From Dicaeum eximium (Eukaryota > Chordata > Aves > Passeriformes > Dicaeidae): DNA of 64,000 bases. The stretch is taken from assembly GCA_013396995.1 (NCBI GenBank), contig VWZP01005794.1, positions 1,871,355 through 1,935,354 of the forward strand, read 5' to 3'. This document shows positions 13,324 to 25,565 of this stretch, piece after piece (position 1 is the first letter of the stretch; the number at the start of each line of letters is the position of its first letter). Both the position numbers and the translations under genes were made by a program. The notes beneath the pieces were generated by a model that was given only the letters and a program-made list of their open reading frames with translations, was not told the origin of the DNA and searched no databases.

Positions 13324-13836
13324 TGCAGTAGGCTGACCCTGGCTGGATGCCAGACACCCACCAAAGCCACTCTGTTGAACCCTCCACAACTGGACAGGGG
13401 AGAGAAAATATAACAGAGGTTCACAAGTTAATATCCATGCAACATCTCTCACCAAAATTCCATCATGGGCAAAACAGACAGAACTTTGGGATATTACCTG
13501 AATGTACTACTGATAAAATGACAGCAGGCTAGTGAAAAGCAAAATAAATAGTAAAAATCTTCTCCCCACCCCTCCCTCCTTCCCAGCTCTAGCTTTTCCT
13601 TCAGCAGTGCAGGGAGGTGGGAATGGGGGTTAGGGTCTGTTCATCACAGGTTGTTTCTGCCACTGCTCAGGGAGAGGAGTCCTTCCCCTGTTTCAGCATA
13701 CAGTCTCTCCATGAATTTCTCCAATGCGAGTCTGTCTTGGAGCTGTCTGGCATTAGCTCTGCTGGACATGAGGAATCTTCTCACAGAAGCCACCTCTGTA
13801 GCCCCCTCATCAAAACCTGGCTCTGCAAACCCTGCA
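13324..13836 (-). mobile_element. Endogenous retrovirus solo LTR, internally deleted
   Basis: This matches my recollection of an abundant avian LTR family. The plus strand starts TGCAGTAGGCTGACCCTGGC and ends in CTGCA, so the TG...CA termini and the direction of the family put the LTR sense on the minus strand. Family landmarks in plus-strand order are the ggacaggggagagaaaatat block, a C-rich tract at about 13560-13590, an atcacaggttgtttctgcc block and the terminal tagccccctcat block. The remembered full-length LTR is longer; the repetitive middle and the TATA region appear to be missing at about 13727-13740. No internal viral genes flank it. Overlapping frames here (for example 13651-13956) are chance frames in the LTR. 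Confidence 0.8.
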
Positions 13837-13839
13837 CGA

Positions 13840-14915
13840 GTGCCAAATTTGCTGGATCTACTGCAACTGCACATACACCATGTGTGTATGGTGTCCACTT
13901 GCACAGTTAAAATAAGAAGCCATTATAGAGCAATGGAAACAATTATTGACCTTTAGGATAGGCAACATCAGAATGTTGGTTTGAGAATATTTCTGCCTCA
14001 AAGTGTATTTTTAATGTGTTATTATGTATTCCAGTGAAGTTGCATTGGGGTTTATTTTCTGTGTATTTATGTTTTCCTTCACCTGGTTTTCATGCAATGT
14101 AAGTAGGACTCAGGAGCAATCATCACTAAAACCACTTCTCTGCCTGCCCCTCAAATTTCAGTACTGTATTTCATACTACTAATTATTTCATCCCCATGCT
14201 AATAAATTAATTATAAATCCATTTTACTTGACCTGAGATTTCATTACATAATTGTAGGTTAGAGATTATCTTGTCCCATCCTACTCTGGGACCATTAAAC
14301 TCTGTATGAGTAAGCAAAATTCAAAATCATTTCCATTTATACATTCTCATTAATCATCCTGTATTTGTCCCCATACTCACTTGTACGTGAAACAGAAAAA
14401 TGTAGTGTAATCTCCTAGGTTGTACCTAAATTCTCAGTAAGATTCTTACTCAATTAGGATTTTTTTTTTTCCTTTCATATGTTAACTTTAATAAATTCAG
14501 GTACATACCCCAAAAAAAATCTTTCTCTTATTCTGATAATTTTCATTTTGTCCCCCTCCCAAACTTAGTACCATTTGGAACCACAAACACAACTATTATA
14601 ATTTTTGTTGAAACATATAGCAAAATAATTGAAGTTCATGGAAATGCAAAGACAATTTTAATTTTCTCTTCCTCTGTTCCTGTAATTCTTTTAGGATAAT
14701 TCAAAGAGTTTATTGCAGTGTAAGAATAAGTAACAAGAAAATAATCTATACAGCTCCACCATCTTTGAAGCCGAAGTTTACAGGATCTTTAGGTGTTTTG
14801 TTTTCCTTCAATTAGTATTGCTCACTGAAGATAAAGGTTTTGTAACAACTAGGCTAAGGTTTTAATCGTTCATTCAGTGGCTTTAGTAAATTACTCTACT
14901 TTTTAAAATTATTTA
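13840..14915. other. Unique AT-rich non-coding DNA
   Basis: No gene or repeat family was recognised in this stretch. Confidence 0.6.
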
Positions 14916-14920
14916 TTTTG

Positions 14921-14995
14921 CTTTTTTCTTTTTGTCTTTTTTTTCTCCTTTTATCTTAGTTTCTTTGTTTTTTCCCTGCTTCTTCCCTCTTTTTG
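14921..14995 (+). repeat. Polypyrimidine-rich low-complexity tract
   Basis: About 75 nt made almost entirely of T and C on the plus strand. It lies directly before the GC-richer LTR-like stretch. It resembles an extended splice-acceptor tract, but no convincing exon follows. Confidence 0.7.
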
Positions 14996-15009
14996 AAGTA
15001 TAATGATCA

Positions 15010-15720
15010 GTGGGAGTCGGAAATGTTAAAGGTTAATAACTGGAACAACTGGCCGTTTGCAAAAGGAGTGAGCTCTTTGCTGAGGCCAGGTTTGTACCCC
15101 CTCAAATGAAGGTGAAGAGGAGAGTTTTTGGCTCTGTGCTGGCAAAACCTCTGATCTGCAGACCCATCACCACAGAATGACCATGAGAAACTGACATTTG
15201 TTTCGCAGCAGGCCAGATAAGGGAAACGCTGATAAGCACATCCAGCAAGGTGGCATGATGGTTTTTATTGTGCAGATTTTCTCCCACCTCCAACTTGAAG
15301 AGATATCATGTAAACCTGAAGGTATTCATCTCTTCTGAGAAGACACAGCTGGCTCAGCTAAGCAGGGTCAAAGAACTATCATGTCCTTAGAAAGAGCCAT
15401 AAACCGTCAAAGACCCCCGAGACTCATTTCTGGGTCCTTCCACCAGTGTTACATCAGTCAGTGTAAAACTGCCCCTGCAGCAGAGGTGTTTGGGTGTTGC
15501 CATGGGAACATAAACCTGTATTAACCCACTGAACTTTGTGTTGTTGGGGCTTCTCCCACCCCCGACAGATCAAGACCACAGCCATCACTTTGAGCACTGA
15601 CTGAAATTACAGCAGTAAAGTCTCATTGCTGGATCCACGTGTGGTGATATCTCTCCTCTCCATTATCTACTCTTATCCTTTCTTTCTCTTTCTTATATAT
15701 TGGTGATATTTTATGTACTT
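15010..15720 (+). mobile_element. Probable LTR-derived repeat, family not assigned
   Basis: A block of about 700 bp is GC-richer than its flanks. Its right part (about 15538-15720) resembles the 3' region of avian LTRs as I remember them: a gggcttctcccacccccgac block, a GC-moderate middle and a pyrimidine-rich end. The left limit is uncertain. A CACGTG word sits at about 15638. A 63-codon frame (15102-15293, minus) is not recognisable. It may instead be a non-LTR relic or unique sequence. Confidence 0.45.
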
Positions 15721-15833
15721 ATATATAAGTATGATATTTTTACACTTCCATATTCTTACATTTTTATAGATAATAATCAAAATGGCTACATGCCTCCTTT
15801 CTATTGCAACCAAATTGTTCCAAAATTAACCTG

Positions 15834-15870
15834 ACACACACACACATATAAATATATATATATGTATATA
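15834..15870 (+). repeat. (AC)n/(AT)n microsatellite
   Basis: A short AC run passes into AT-alternating sequence (atatatatatgtatata). Confidence 0.85.
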
Positions 15871-15879
15871 AACACCAGT

Positions 15880-16855
15880 CATTGAATGTCATTTCACTCT
15901 AACCCACCTCAAGGGATCCACTAACAAGAACCTCATTTACCTTGTCTCAGGGGTAGGTCATAATGAGCATAGTCAATCTACTTTACTTTCTCAACATGAC
16001 TATTCTGAAAACCTACTTTCATAGATAACTTCAAAATAATTAATTGCAGGTTTTAGTGTATATAGAAAATTTGTTATAGATCCTTCCCCTTAATAGGGCT
16101 TACATGGAAAATTTTACAATATCAGTTTACTGAAAAATAAAATGGTATGGTATGTGTCCCACACTGGGACAATAGAGATCCTCAGAGTGTCCTTTGTGTT
16201 TAGCCCAACTAAAGTAAGATTCCCCCTCCTACCTCAAGTTAGAATCAAAATCTGAACAATATTTCAAATGTAATAGAAATAAAAAATAAATAGCAATTTG
16301 CATAGTTTTTTCTCCCAAAGTTGTTGGTTTTATTCCCCAATTTATCACAAAGGTATTGTAACTTCTAAAATACAATATAACTGTGCAATCACTTTGGTTG
16401 CACAGTTGATTACATACACATGATTAGTCCCAGAACTGTTTTAGAGTATCCAACCAACCATTACTGTACTGTTCACTAATTCCATCACCAGAATGTTTTG
16501 TTTCTGAAAACATTATGCATTGACAGGTTGAAAATTGCTCCTAGTGGTTCAATGGTACCAACATAAGCTTTTCAGTAAAACAACATACCCAGGTAATTCC
16601 ACCGAGAAAAGTCCCGCTCCTCTTTCTCACTCTTTTAGCATTTTCTTATGTTTAATTAGAGTAATTCCCCTGAGAACTATCCTGTGTAAAAACTGTACAA
16701 ACAAACACACAGATCTTACAGTAATGAAAGATTTCACCTGCTCAAATAAATTCTCTATTAATATGGCTTCTCCCTAATTATTTCACTTCTAGCTCTCCTT
16801 AGGGGGGAAAAAAAATAAAAAGCTTTTCTCCAGCAACTGACGCTTCTGGGAAAGA
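15880..16855. other. Unique AT-rich non-coding DNA
   Basis: Nothing recognisable apart from random short frames (for example 80 codons at 16535-16777). Confidence 0.6.
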
Positions 16856-16860
16856 AATGG

Positions 16861-17060
16861 ATGCAAATAGAGGATGGTATTTTAATTAGTATACTTTAAA
16901 TTGCAAGATAGCTGCCTTAATTGATTTCAAATAGCAGGGCAAAACATTAAGACAAAGAGAAATAGCATCCTCATTTAACGCTCATTTAATTGGAATCACT
17001 GATTTTAAGTTCCAGTGCAGCTGCTTTCATGGAATCTCTTATAACCATGCCTGAAGAATA
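16861..17060. promoter_or_regulatory. Candidate enhancer-like segment with POU and homeodomain words
   Basis: The segment starts with a perfect octamer ATGCAAAT (16861-16868, the POU-factor site), followed by TAATTA (16883-16888), TTAATTGA (16917-16924) and TTTAATTGG (about 16985-16993), which are homeodomain-type cores. It contains no repeat and has a mixed word composition typical of conserved non-coding elements. In AT-rich DNA such words are frequent by chance, so this is a hypothesis only. Confidence 0.25.
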
Positions 17061-17243
17061 GCTTAATTTTGAAACAAATCTAGTTACAGCAATGAAAACT
17101 CTTCAGTGAAAATGTTCTTAAACAGGTTTCAGCTTTGCTGCAAGGCTTACATTTCAGACTCTACACTAAGTAACAAGATCAGATGTTTCTCTATAAGCAG
17201 AGATCTACTTTTTAACAAGTGTTCTTTTATTTGTGCCTTGCAG

Positions 17244-17304
17244 GTTGGCAAAATTGGATTAATCTCTCTCTGACGCAAGCATGCCTCACAGTGATGGATT
17301 CAAA
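17244..17304 (+). other. Exon-like segment (candidate spliced exon)
   Basis: A pyrimidine-rich tract ending in ttgtgccttgcag (to 17243) has the form of a strong splice acceptor. A segment of 61 nt later, GTATGT at 17305-17310 has the form of a donor. The segment contains an ATG at 17281 with A at -3, which would encode eight residues (MPHSDGFK) in frame up to the donor. I do not recognise the peptide. It could be a 5' exon of a coding or non-coding transcript, or a chance pairing of splice-like words. Confidence 0.2.
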
Positions 17305-17311
17305 GTATGTC

Positions 17312-20245
17312 TTTGGCTTCTAAATTAATCCAGAGTTTTGCTACTTGAACTGTGTTTTCTGTGAAGAACAGGTACTCCTATATTTCATATATACTCAGTC
17401 CTTAAACACACTGCTGAACGCATTACTTTCCAAATGGAGTAACCTAAAAGTGTCATTATTGTATTTCCAGAGAAATCACACAGAATATTCTTAAAATAGT
17501 TTACATCTATGTGATCAGAAGGTCTCATATGGATACAAACAATAATCACATAAATTCTATTTCAGAGATGTTTCTCTAAGCAATGTCTTCTAACACTAAA
17601 AATCCTCAGCTTATAGAATTCTTGGTCTTCAAGTCCATGCCTGGCTTACTCTGTCAAATCTGAGAAATTCTGAGGTCAATATAATGAAAAGGAATATTTA
17701 GTGACATTTTTAATCATTATTTTGATACACTTCTTGAAGCTGGTGTTTGAGCAATTTGTGGAATTCCATCAAACTTTAAACTGACATCTCTTTCACTTTT
17801 TTCATTCCATCAAATATGAACGTGGAAAGGGGATCAATGTGCTTAATTGAGCTTGAAATTAATCTGACTTTTTGTTTTGCAACTGTGTTATTTGTACTCA
17901 AATCCTCACACACACTAATGAAATAAAGACAGACCAACTTTCTATTATGGCAGTAAAATTTGTCAGATGCCACAGAATCAGCTCAAGGAGATGAGGAACA
18001 AGCTGGCAAAATGCATGACAGGTTACAGGTTTGTCCTGTTTAGCTTTTTATAAACTTGGTTTTTTTCCCTCAGAGTTATAGAAGCAGGCAGGAATGAGGG
18101 GAAAATAGTTGAATGACAAACACTGCAAGTGAAAAATCTGTTCTTAAATTGCAGTACAAATATTATACATATAGGATATTCTACAAACAGCTTGCTGGGT
18201 AATTGAAGTACAGCAGAAGGCTACACATTTATAATGTATGAATGCACAGCCACAGCACAAAACTGCTCCAAGACCGAGGGTGCTCAGGCTGGCCAGTGCT
18301 GGGAATCCCAGATAATACAGGCACCCTGCACAGAGCTACAGCTACCTTAGGAAAAGCACTATGCCTGCCTGTCACAGGATGAAGAGCCATGGCCAGACTT
18401 CAAAGGTGATGGAAAAGAAAGATTTTCTTTTTCAAGAAGTAATTGTCAAGAATTTTTTTAAATCCAAAAAGTCGCTGAAAATATGATGGACTGAAATAAA
18501 TGGTGAGTAAAAAAAAACTTGCTAAGAACAAAGGGAGTGGATTTTTTTCACAACATAAAACTTCATCATTCAGAAGTTCCATATTTTCTCTCTTTACAGT
18601 CTGATCTTATTCTATTTCACTACTTTGTATTCCAAAGAAATTAAGAGACTCTTAGGCTTCAGTGTAATTTAATATCCTAATTTGGAAAGGAAAGGTTGGA
18701 GTACAGTATCCAGCTAACTTCAGGGCTCTTTGTGGTGTGAAACCCCTCACAACCAGTTCACAGTTACCCAGAATCAAATGCTTTAGCTCAGTAGTAGCTC
18801 AATGCTATTTCAATCATTGTGTTATGGAACTTAGAGAATATTTAATCATATGTTCTCTGCTACATGTATTATAAATTATCTGATACTTCCTCTACTGTAC
18901 GTTCTTAATAATTCCCAAACCATAAACCAGGAAATCAATCATTACATATGAATGGAAAGGGAGGAAGAGATGGGGGTTTTTACAATACATTTTGAATGTT
19001 TACATTTGATTTACACTTATAAGCAAATAAATAAATATGTTGTTTTGTAAATATATGTATACAAAACTTAGAAGTTTCTTTGTTGACAAATGCAGTTTTT
19101 ATTTAGCATGTTTATGAAAGTCATCTGATATATTTGGAGGAAAAAAGATCACTGTACATTACTCAAGCATTGCTATTTCTTTTGTACAGAACTCATTCTA
19201 TAGAATTACTTGCCAGGACAGAGTCAGCACTGCACACACAGCCCTTGGAACACAATATGCTTTCAAGTAACTTTTCAGCAAACTCCAAAGGTGCTAAGGA
19301 ATAAGCATGTAAGACCTTCTCTCCTAACACCCTCTGTCTTCTCCGTCTTGAGAGAAATGTAACAACTACCATCCAAAACAAACAACAAAAGTCCAGATCT
19401 CTGCTCAGCACATGACTTCTAAATCCAGGACTGTACGTAAAAACACAATCTCATCCTGAAATCATCTGAAACATCTAAATTAAAAGATTCTAAAAGTGGT
19501 CAATATTAAATTTTTCTTACATTTTAAAGTTGAACTTCAAGGATCTTGTGGATTCATAGAATATCCAGGATATTTTATGAACCCCTAAAATTTCATTAAG
19601 GTTCCATGGTGGGAACTGACCAAGAGCACTGCTAATAAGAAACACTTCAGAAAATGTATTTATTTTTTTAAATATTCATTTCTCTGCATCAGAAATTGAA
19701 TTAGTACCAGGAAATTATTCTCTTTAAAAAATCTATTTTTCATTCCTAAAAGATTTTTATAAAGCAAAATTGTCCATTAAAGCATAATTGTTCATTAAAA
19801 TCATTAAAATTAACATAATGGCAATGTATTGTTTCCCACTAAAAAGTGATATTGCAATTAAAATTTTAATTGGAAACATTAATATTTTTAATTTACTAAA
19901 CCTAAGACTTGGGACACATATAGAAAATATATTTCACTTGCTTGTAAAATGTAATTTTTGGAAGCTTGTATTCTTCAAAATACAGGTAATTTTTTTTAAG
20001 GAGAACAGTTCCAGCTTTCATCTCTCCTTCAATATACACAACAAATGGTAATAATTCAATTCTATACCTACCTCTGCTAAATATCTGATTATTGAAAAAT
20101 CATTTAAAAACCACCTACTTTATAAGGTTATCCTCTGAAGTTATTTCAAATAAAATTCAAATAAAGAAGGAAAGTAGAACATATGATGCTATTTCCCTTC
20201 CCCTTCCTATTTCCTTTTCATACCCATTAATGCCTTTTGATATTA
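17312..20245. other. Unique AT-rich non-coding DNA
   Basis: No gene recognised. A moderately GC-rich patch at about 18240-18390 has no identifiable content. Confidence 0.6.
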
Positions 20246-20251
20246 ATAAAC

Positions 20252-20268
20252 ATAAATAAATAAATAAA
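20252..20268 (+). repeat. Short (TAAA)4 tandem repeat
   Basis: Four consecutive TAAA units. Trivial microsatellite. Confidence 0.9.
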
Positions 20269-20274
20269 GTCAGG

Positions 20275-23200
20275 CAAAAAAGGCATTTCTTTCACACAGC
20301 TAGCTATTCAAAACATGTGGGTTGTCATTTAGCAAAAATGTCTTGGAGAACAACCCTGTAGTCCCAAGGATAAAAGTAATCTACAAGCATGAATATGTTA
20401 AGTAAAGAAATTCTCATAGAAACTAGGAAATTAAATTTCTACGGAAAAAGTTAATAGCCGTCTTTGTCAATATTAATTTTTATATATCTGCTACAATACT
20501 GTGGGACTAGACTGTGTTTCCCTTGATAATTTGTTCTTTCATGTAGATTTATAATCACTGATAAAAAAATCACTGCTTTAAGAGAATTCAAGAGACTCAA
20601 GAAACATCTTGTTGCTTTTCTATTTTGTTACAAAGAATATAGGCTGACTTAAACAGTTGATGAAACATGACTAACCACACAAAAACTGGGGGCTGTGGTG
20701 AGGAAGATACTATTTTTCCTGTTTTCTGTGGAGCAAGAAAATTCCTGGCCTAGTGTACTTTATCATACAATGGCAACACCAATAGATTTCACACAGACTT
20801 TTCCAGCAGGTTTTAGAACTGTTTCATTATTAAATGGTGTCTCTTACAAAGTAATCAGTGCAAGACCAAGACTTCCACTTATAATAGTACCAAGTTCTAA
20901 AAAGTCCTTGATCATTTGCTTTTGCAGTATTTTTCTTGTAGCCTTTCACAAAGGGTTGCTATGCTGGAAATGCAGAAATAACTGATTGCATTGAACTCTG
21001 GCACCTATGAAAGGTTTAACCCTGCCAACACAAAGAGAAACACAAAGATAAAAGGTTCATAATTACACTGCATATCTAAGCAACACTCTTATTTTAAAAG
21101 TAAACATTGAATTAGGAAAAAACCAAAAAGGGTGCACACTGAAATACACAAAAAGTGAAATCAATAAAACTTGGTACTTCGGATTAGAACATACATGTAG
21201 CAGAATATTACAGATATCGAAAGAACAGCAAGATCACTGTTTTCCACCACCTTAATAGACTTTGATCTTTAAACTTAAACGGAACCATTTTAATTCTTCT
21301 CTATGTCTTAAAAGAACAAAATACAATATTTTTGCTGTTACATATAAAGATAACTTTTTTTTTTTGTTTTAGTCTAAATTCATTTATCTTTAGAAAAGAG
21401 CACCCCAAGCTAATTTTATTGAAAAACAGGTTTAATTGTGTCCTTTCAGTTATTGACACCTGGACACTTCTAGATTCAATTTTATTTTATATATTTAATC
21501 AAACAGAAATATGCCCACCGAACCATAGTGAAACAGACACTAGTTTAATAGTGCTATTTCCAACTCCAGCATGGAGCACATACCAACAAAAATTGTGGAA
21601 ATACAAACAGGAAGCCAGAAGACAGGGATGCAACTCTCTATTTCAGAAACAATTTCTGCAGCAGCACAGAGGCTGTTGTCCAGTCAAGGGACATTCAGGT
21701 TCTCATTTTTTAGCTCCACTTCTTTTTATTCTGTCTTCCTACCGTTTAATGGTGCTATTGTTTTTAACACAGTGAAACTGTGTAATAAAAATTGCAACAT
21801 TCATAAAGCAATAGCAATGCAGAAGCACCTATATATATGTGAAAGGCTGACATTAAACAAAAAGTTGCAGAAGCCTGATAGAAGGCTGTTGGTTTTAAAG
21901 CATTCACACAAAACCTTGAGAAGCCATTAGCATTAGAGGGGTATTTGAGTTATAGAAACAACCTGGCCTTTTCAGGGATTTGCCAGTATTTATTGGCACT
22001 CCAAATGACATTCGTATTGTCAACTGAAAAGCGAAATACCTGAAGCTGTCAATGGAGTAGTTATGAGGACAGCACCTGATCACAGAACACCATAAATTAC
22101 TTTACCATAGCTTCACTCTAAAATTCAGGATCCCTTGACGATCATACTAAAACCCTGTTAAGTCTCTATAGTCAATTCATAGAAACTCTTCACTTAAAAT
22201 ATTTTTATCCAACTAATTACAAAACTAACTTGTTCGGTATTATTTAGTCCACCATGATGATTCTACTGCAAAGCCTTAATGAGAAAATCACTAATGCAAC
22301 AAACTCCAACCATTAATCTTTAGGTTTCTCATCTCAAATTTATAGAATCTTTTGCAATCATTTTCTAATCTAAGTGCAATAATACACTTGATAAATTTAT
22401 CATAAATAATATGTTAAGCTTTACAAATTAAAAATATTTGTATTTTCTATTTAATTTAATGTAAATATTTATATTTAAATTCACGATCTAAGCCTACAGT
22501 TTTTAAGGCTATAATGCACAAGCTCACAAGGCTCCTGACTGCACATCTTATGTAGGTCCATGTTAGTGAAGGATCACTTTCAGCATGTTCACAGCTTGAC
22601 ATCAGCTGGCAGAGGACTGATTCAGACAGCTACACACCTGCATATAACAGAGGGAGCTCCAAAATTCTCCACTTCCACAAGACAGTAATTTTAAAATGAA
22701 TTTTACTTGAAAGTTTATTAGCTCAGTATCACTACCTTTAAAATGAAAACTATTCTTAATTATGTTATTAAAATGAGGTAAACTAATCTATGTTTTACAT
22801 TCTGAAAAGTGTGCCACTGGTGCATGTCAGGAATGAAAACCCTTTTTCAAATATTCACAAAAGCACTACAGACCACTTCAATGTCTTCTCTAATTTGTCC
22901 ATCATGAAGGAAGCCTAGCAACACTGATTTCTCACAAATTCTTCACCATTACACATTAAGAAGCCTTTTCCCCCTAAGGATGTATTTTTATTTAACTATA
23001 GCTCAAGAAAATAAAGTGACTGAATGTGCTTTGGGACTAGAGTTTATGGTTTGAAAATGACAGCCAAGCAGCAAAAATATTTGAATAGTGAAAATACAAT
23101 CCACATTTACAACAAATTCATTGATTACATAGATACACACACTAATTACCTAACACTATTTCTTTCATGTATTTTTTTAATTACTGGAAAAAATTCTTTA

Positions 23201-24575
23201 CCATGAGAATGAGGTACATTCTTCCACCTCATGTTTTTCTAGATTACTGTAAGATGAGCATAAACTAAAGCAATTTTACATCAGCTAAAAGTTACTCTTA
23301 ATAAATTATATTTCTCACTTTTATTTTCTGTGTTTCTCCATTTTCTTGAGGTCTCCAAAGGAAAATTCCACTGTAGTGGAAGCATGCCTGTCTTTGTGTT
23401 ATTTCCAGGAAGAACCAGACTTCTCAAGCAAGTATCTGTTCCATGCAATTTCAAAACCCATAGTGTCTTAGATTCAGAAATTTCATAGGTCTCAGTAACA
23501 GAATTCCATAAGTCGACAAAAGCAGGAGTTTAGCCAGGCACTGGCAATCAGACTCAGTAAAAATCATGGCCCAGAAAGTTTTTCCACTTCTTCCCAATTT
23601 AAAAACCCATCTAGTAAAAATTCTTTCTTTCTTAAAAGAAAAATAAAACAAACTGTGCTGAGCTGCTGCTATGGTTTCAGCAATAGAAGCTATACTCTCT
23701 AAATTACTGGATAAGCCCTTAATCAATCAATTCATTTCAACCAGAAGAAAAGCAATCTTCCACCCACAACATCTGGGGTGTGGGGTTTATTTCATTTTTT
23801 CCCAAATACAAGCACATTAAGATGTAATACAGTACTTGCCATGCTGGAATTGGAAGAAGAAAAATTATTTATGTGTTTCCTTTGTACCAGAAACATGAAA
23901 AAGAAATACAGCTGATGAGGAGGCAGTAAGAATTAGCAATGAATACTTATGCTCATATTTGCTACCAGCAAAGTGCTCTCATCAAGTAATAATATGGAAA
24001 ATAAGGAAGAGACAAAATTCATTATCAGTGATAATGAAAAATATGTTAATAATGCTAATCTTGTGTATTAATGATAGATTAAAAATTTTTCACATAATAC
24101 GGTTTTCAAATAACTGAGTTAGCTTAATCATTTTTGTCCTTTAAAAGAGGCACATCCATTCACCTACCAATAATGTTTCATCCAGCAGTGCAAATGCTGT
24201 TTCACTTTCCTTTTTCCATATTAATTATGTGCAGTTCAAGAAAAATGTAACACCCACACAGTATTTGCCCTGCTGATTAAATAATATCCCATGTTTAACA
24301 AATTGCTCAGATTTCTAGATAAATCAGAGAGAAACCACAGGCAAGGCTGTTTACACTTGCTTTCTCTGTAGAGTTGCTAAACAAAAACACCTGCAACAAG
24401 AACAAGAGATTTTATTGACCCAGTCTGACACAACAAAGCATAATGTCAGCTCTAATAGACAATTTAAAACCTAACACAAACATAAAAGAGAAGAAAAAAC
24501 AATTTAATTTTTAAAAAACCCACAAAAATAAAGCATGGTAAAAAATGAAAGTGAGTTTTCCTCCCATCAGCTCTA
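20275..24575. other. Unique AT-rich non-coding DNA
   Basis: No gene or known repeat. Two frames of 147 and 119 codons overlap at 21332-21930 (plus), with no recognisable domain and random-looking composition. Non-repetitive segments at 21925-22135 and 22480-22690 read like candidate conserved non-coding sequence and are discussed as findings. Confidence 0.6.
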
Positions 24576-24582
24576 GCTAGCT

Positions 24583-25565
24583 AGGTGAGGAAGGAAGGCA
24601 TCTGAAACCTCAATCCTTTCCATGTCCCCTGTCAACAGGTTTCCTTCCTCATATGCCAGCATGTCCACCTTTTTCCCTTAGTCTTCCTTCCACTGCACAT
24701 CTATAAACCTGTCTTCTTGTTTTGATTTGCACTCTCCAGATTCAACTCCAGGTGGGCTTTGGCTTTCCTAAGCCCAGCCCTGCATGCTCAGATGGCACCT
24801 CTAGAGTCATCCTGGGTCACCCGACCTCGTTCCCACCTCGGGCATCCTTCTTCTGTACAGAGTTCAAGAGCTCTTTGTTCATCTATGCAGATCTCCTGCC
24901 ATGTTTTGTCTGACCTCCTGCTTATCAGGGTAGACCACAGTTGAACCCAGAGGAGCTATTCCTTGAAAATTGACCAGCTCTCCTTCAGCCTTATTCTCTC
25001 CATGGTCACATTCCATGGCATTCATTCAAGCTGAGCAAGACAAGTCTGCTCACCCCATGTTCAGATTTGGGATCTTGCTATTTCTCTTTGTCTCCTGAAT
25101 ATTCTGAACTCCTCCATCCTGTGTTTGCTGCAGCCAAGACCCTCATAATCCTGACTAGCTCTTTGGAAAGTATGCAATTTGAGTATCTTCCTTCCTCCAC
25201 TCCTTGGGCCTTTTTTTTTAGGAAGTTCTCATGGCAAGACTGAAGAAGCCTGGATTGCTTCATCTCTGTTATTCTTGCCTTGCTTTTCCAGTAATTATCA
25301 GGATGATTGGAGTCACCCATGATGACCAGGGCCTGAAAACACACAGATTTTTCAAATTACCCGAATAAAGGCTCATCTGGTTCTTCCTGATGAAGCAGTC
25401 TGTAGCAGACATGTACAATAATGTTGTCCGAAGCCCTCACTCACTGTCTTAACCTTAATGAGAGCACATAAGCTCTCATGTGGCCCATCATCCATCTCCA
25501 CCTGCTTTCTGACATTAACAACAACTCCCACTCCTCATATTCCTTCCTGGTTTTGCCTTTTACCA
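24583..25565 (-). mobile_element. CR1 LINE ORF2 relic: endonuclease domain and linker towards reverse transcriptase
   Basis: Read on the minus strand, broken frames match CR1 ORF2 in order. At about 25440-25535 lies an N-terminal endonuclease block containing VEMDDGPHESL. At about 25344-25290 the peptide QALVIMGDSNHPDNYWKS matches the GDFNHPD motif of APE-type endonucleases. At about 24760-24690 is a degraded AKAQLELNLA-like block, and at about 24640-24590 a block ending TGDMERIEVSDAF, close to the start of the reverse-transcriptase region. The open piece at 25078-25344 (88 codons) covers the endonuclease motif. Elsewhere stops and frameshifts interrupt the frame. The reverse-transcriptase core and the element's 3' end are absent. 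This is an old, non-functional fragment of an internal part of CR1, which is less often retained than the 3' end. Confidence 0.88.

Noticed and set aside
13651..13956. Overlapping frames of about 85-100 codons on both strands
   Set aside because: They lie within the solo LTR, which has no coding function. Openness comes from its GC-richer composition.
19551..19615. CR1-like words (gattcatagaatatcc ... ttcattaagg)
   Set aside because: The first 16 bases look like a CR1 terminal region, but the rest diverges too much to support a call by eye.
21332..21930. Two overlapping plus-strand frames of 147 and 119 codons
   Set aside because: Different frames of the same DNA, no domain, no splice signals delimiting an exon, random-looking composition.
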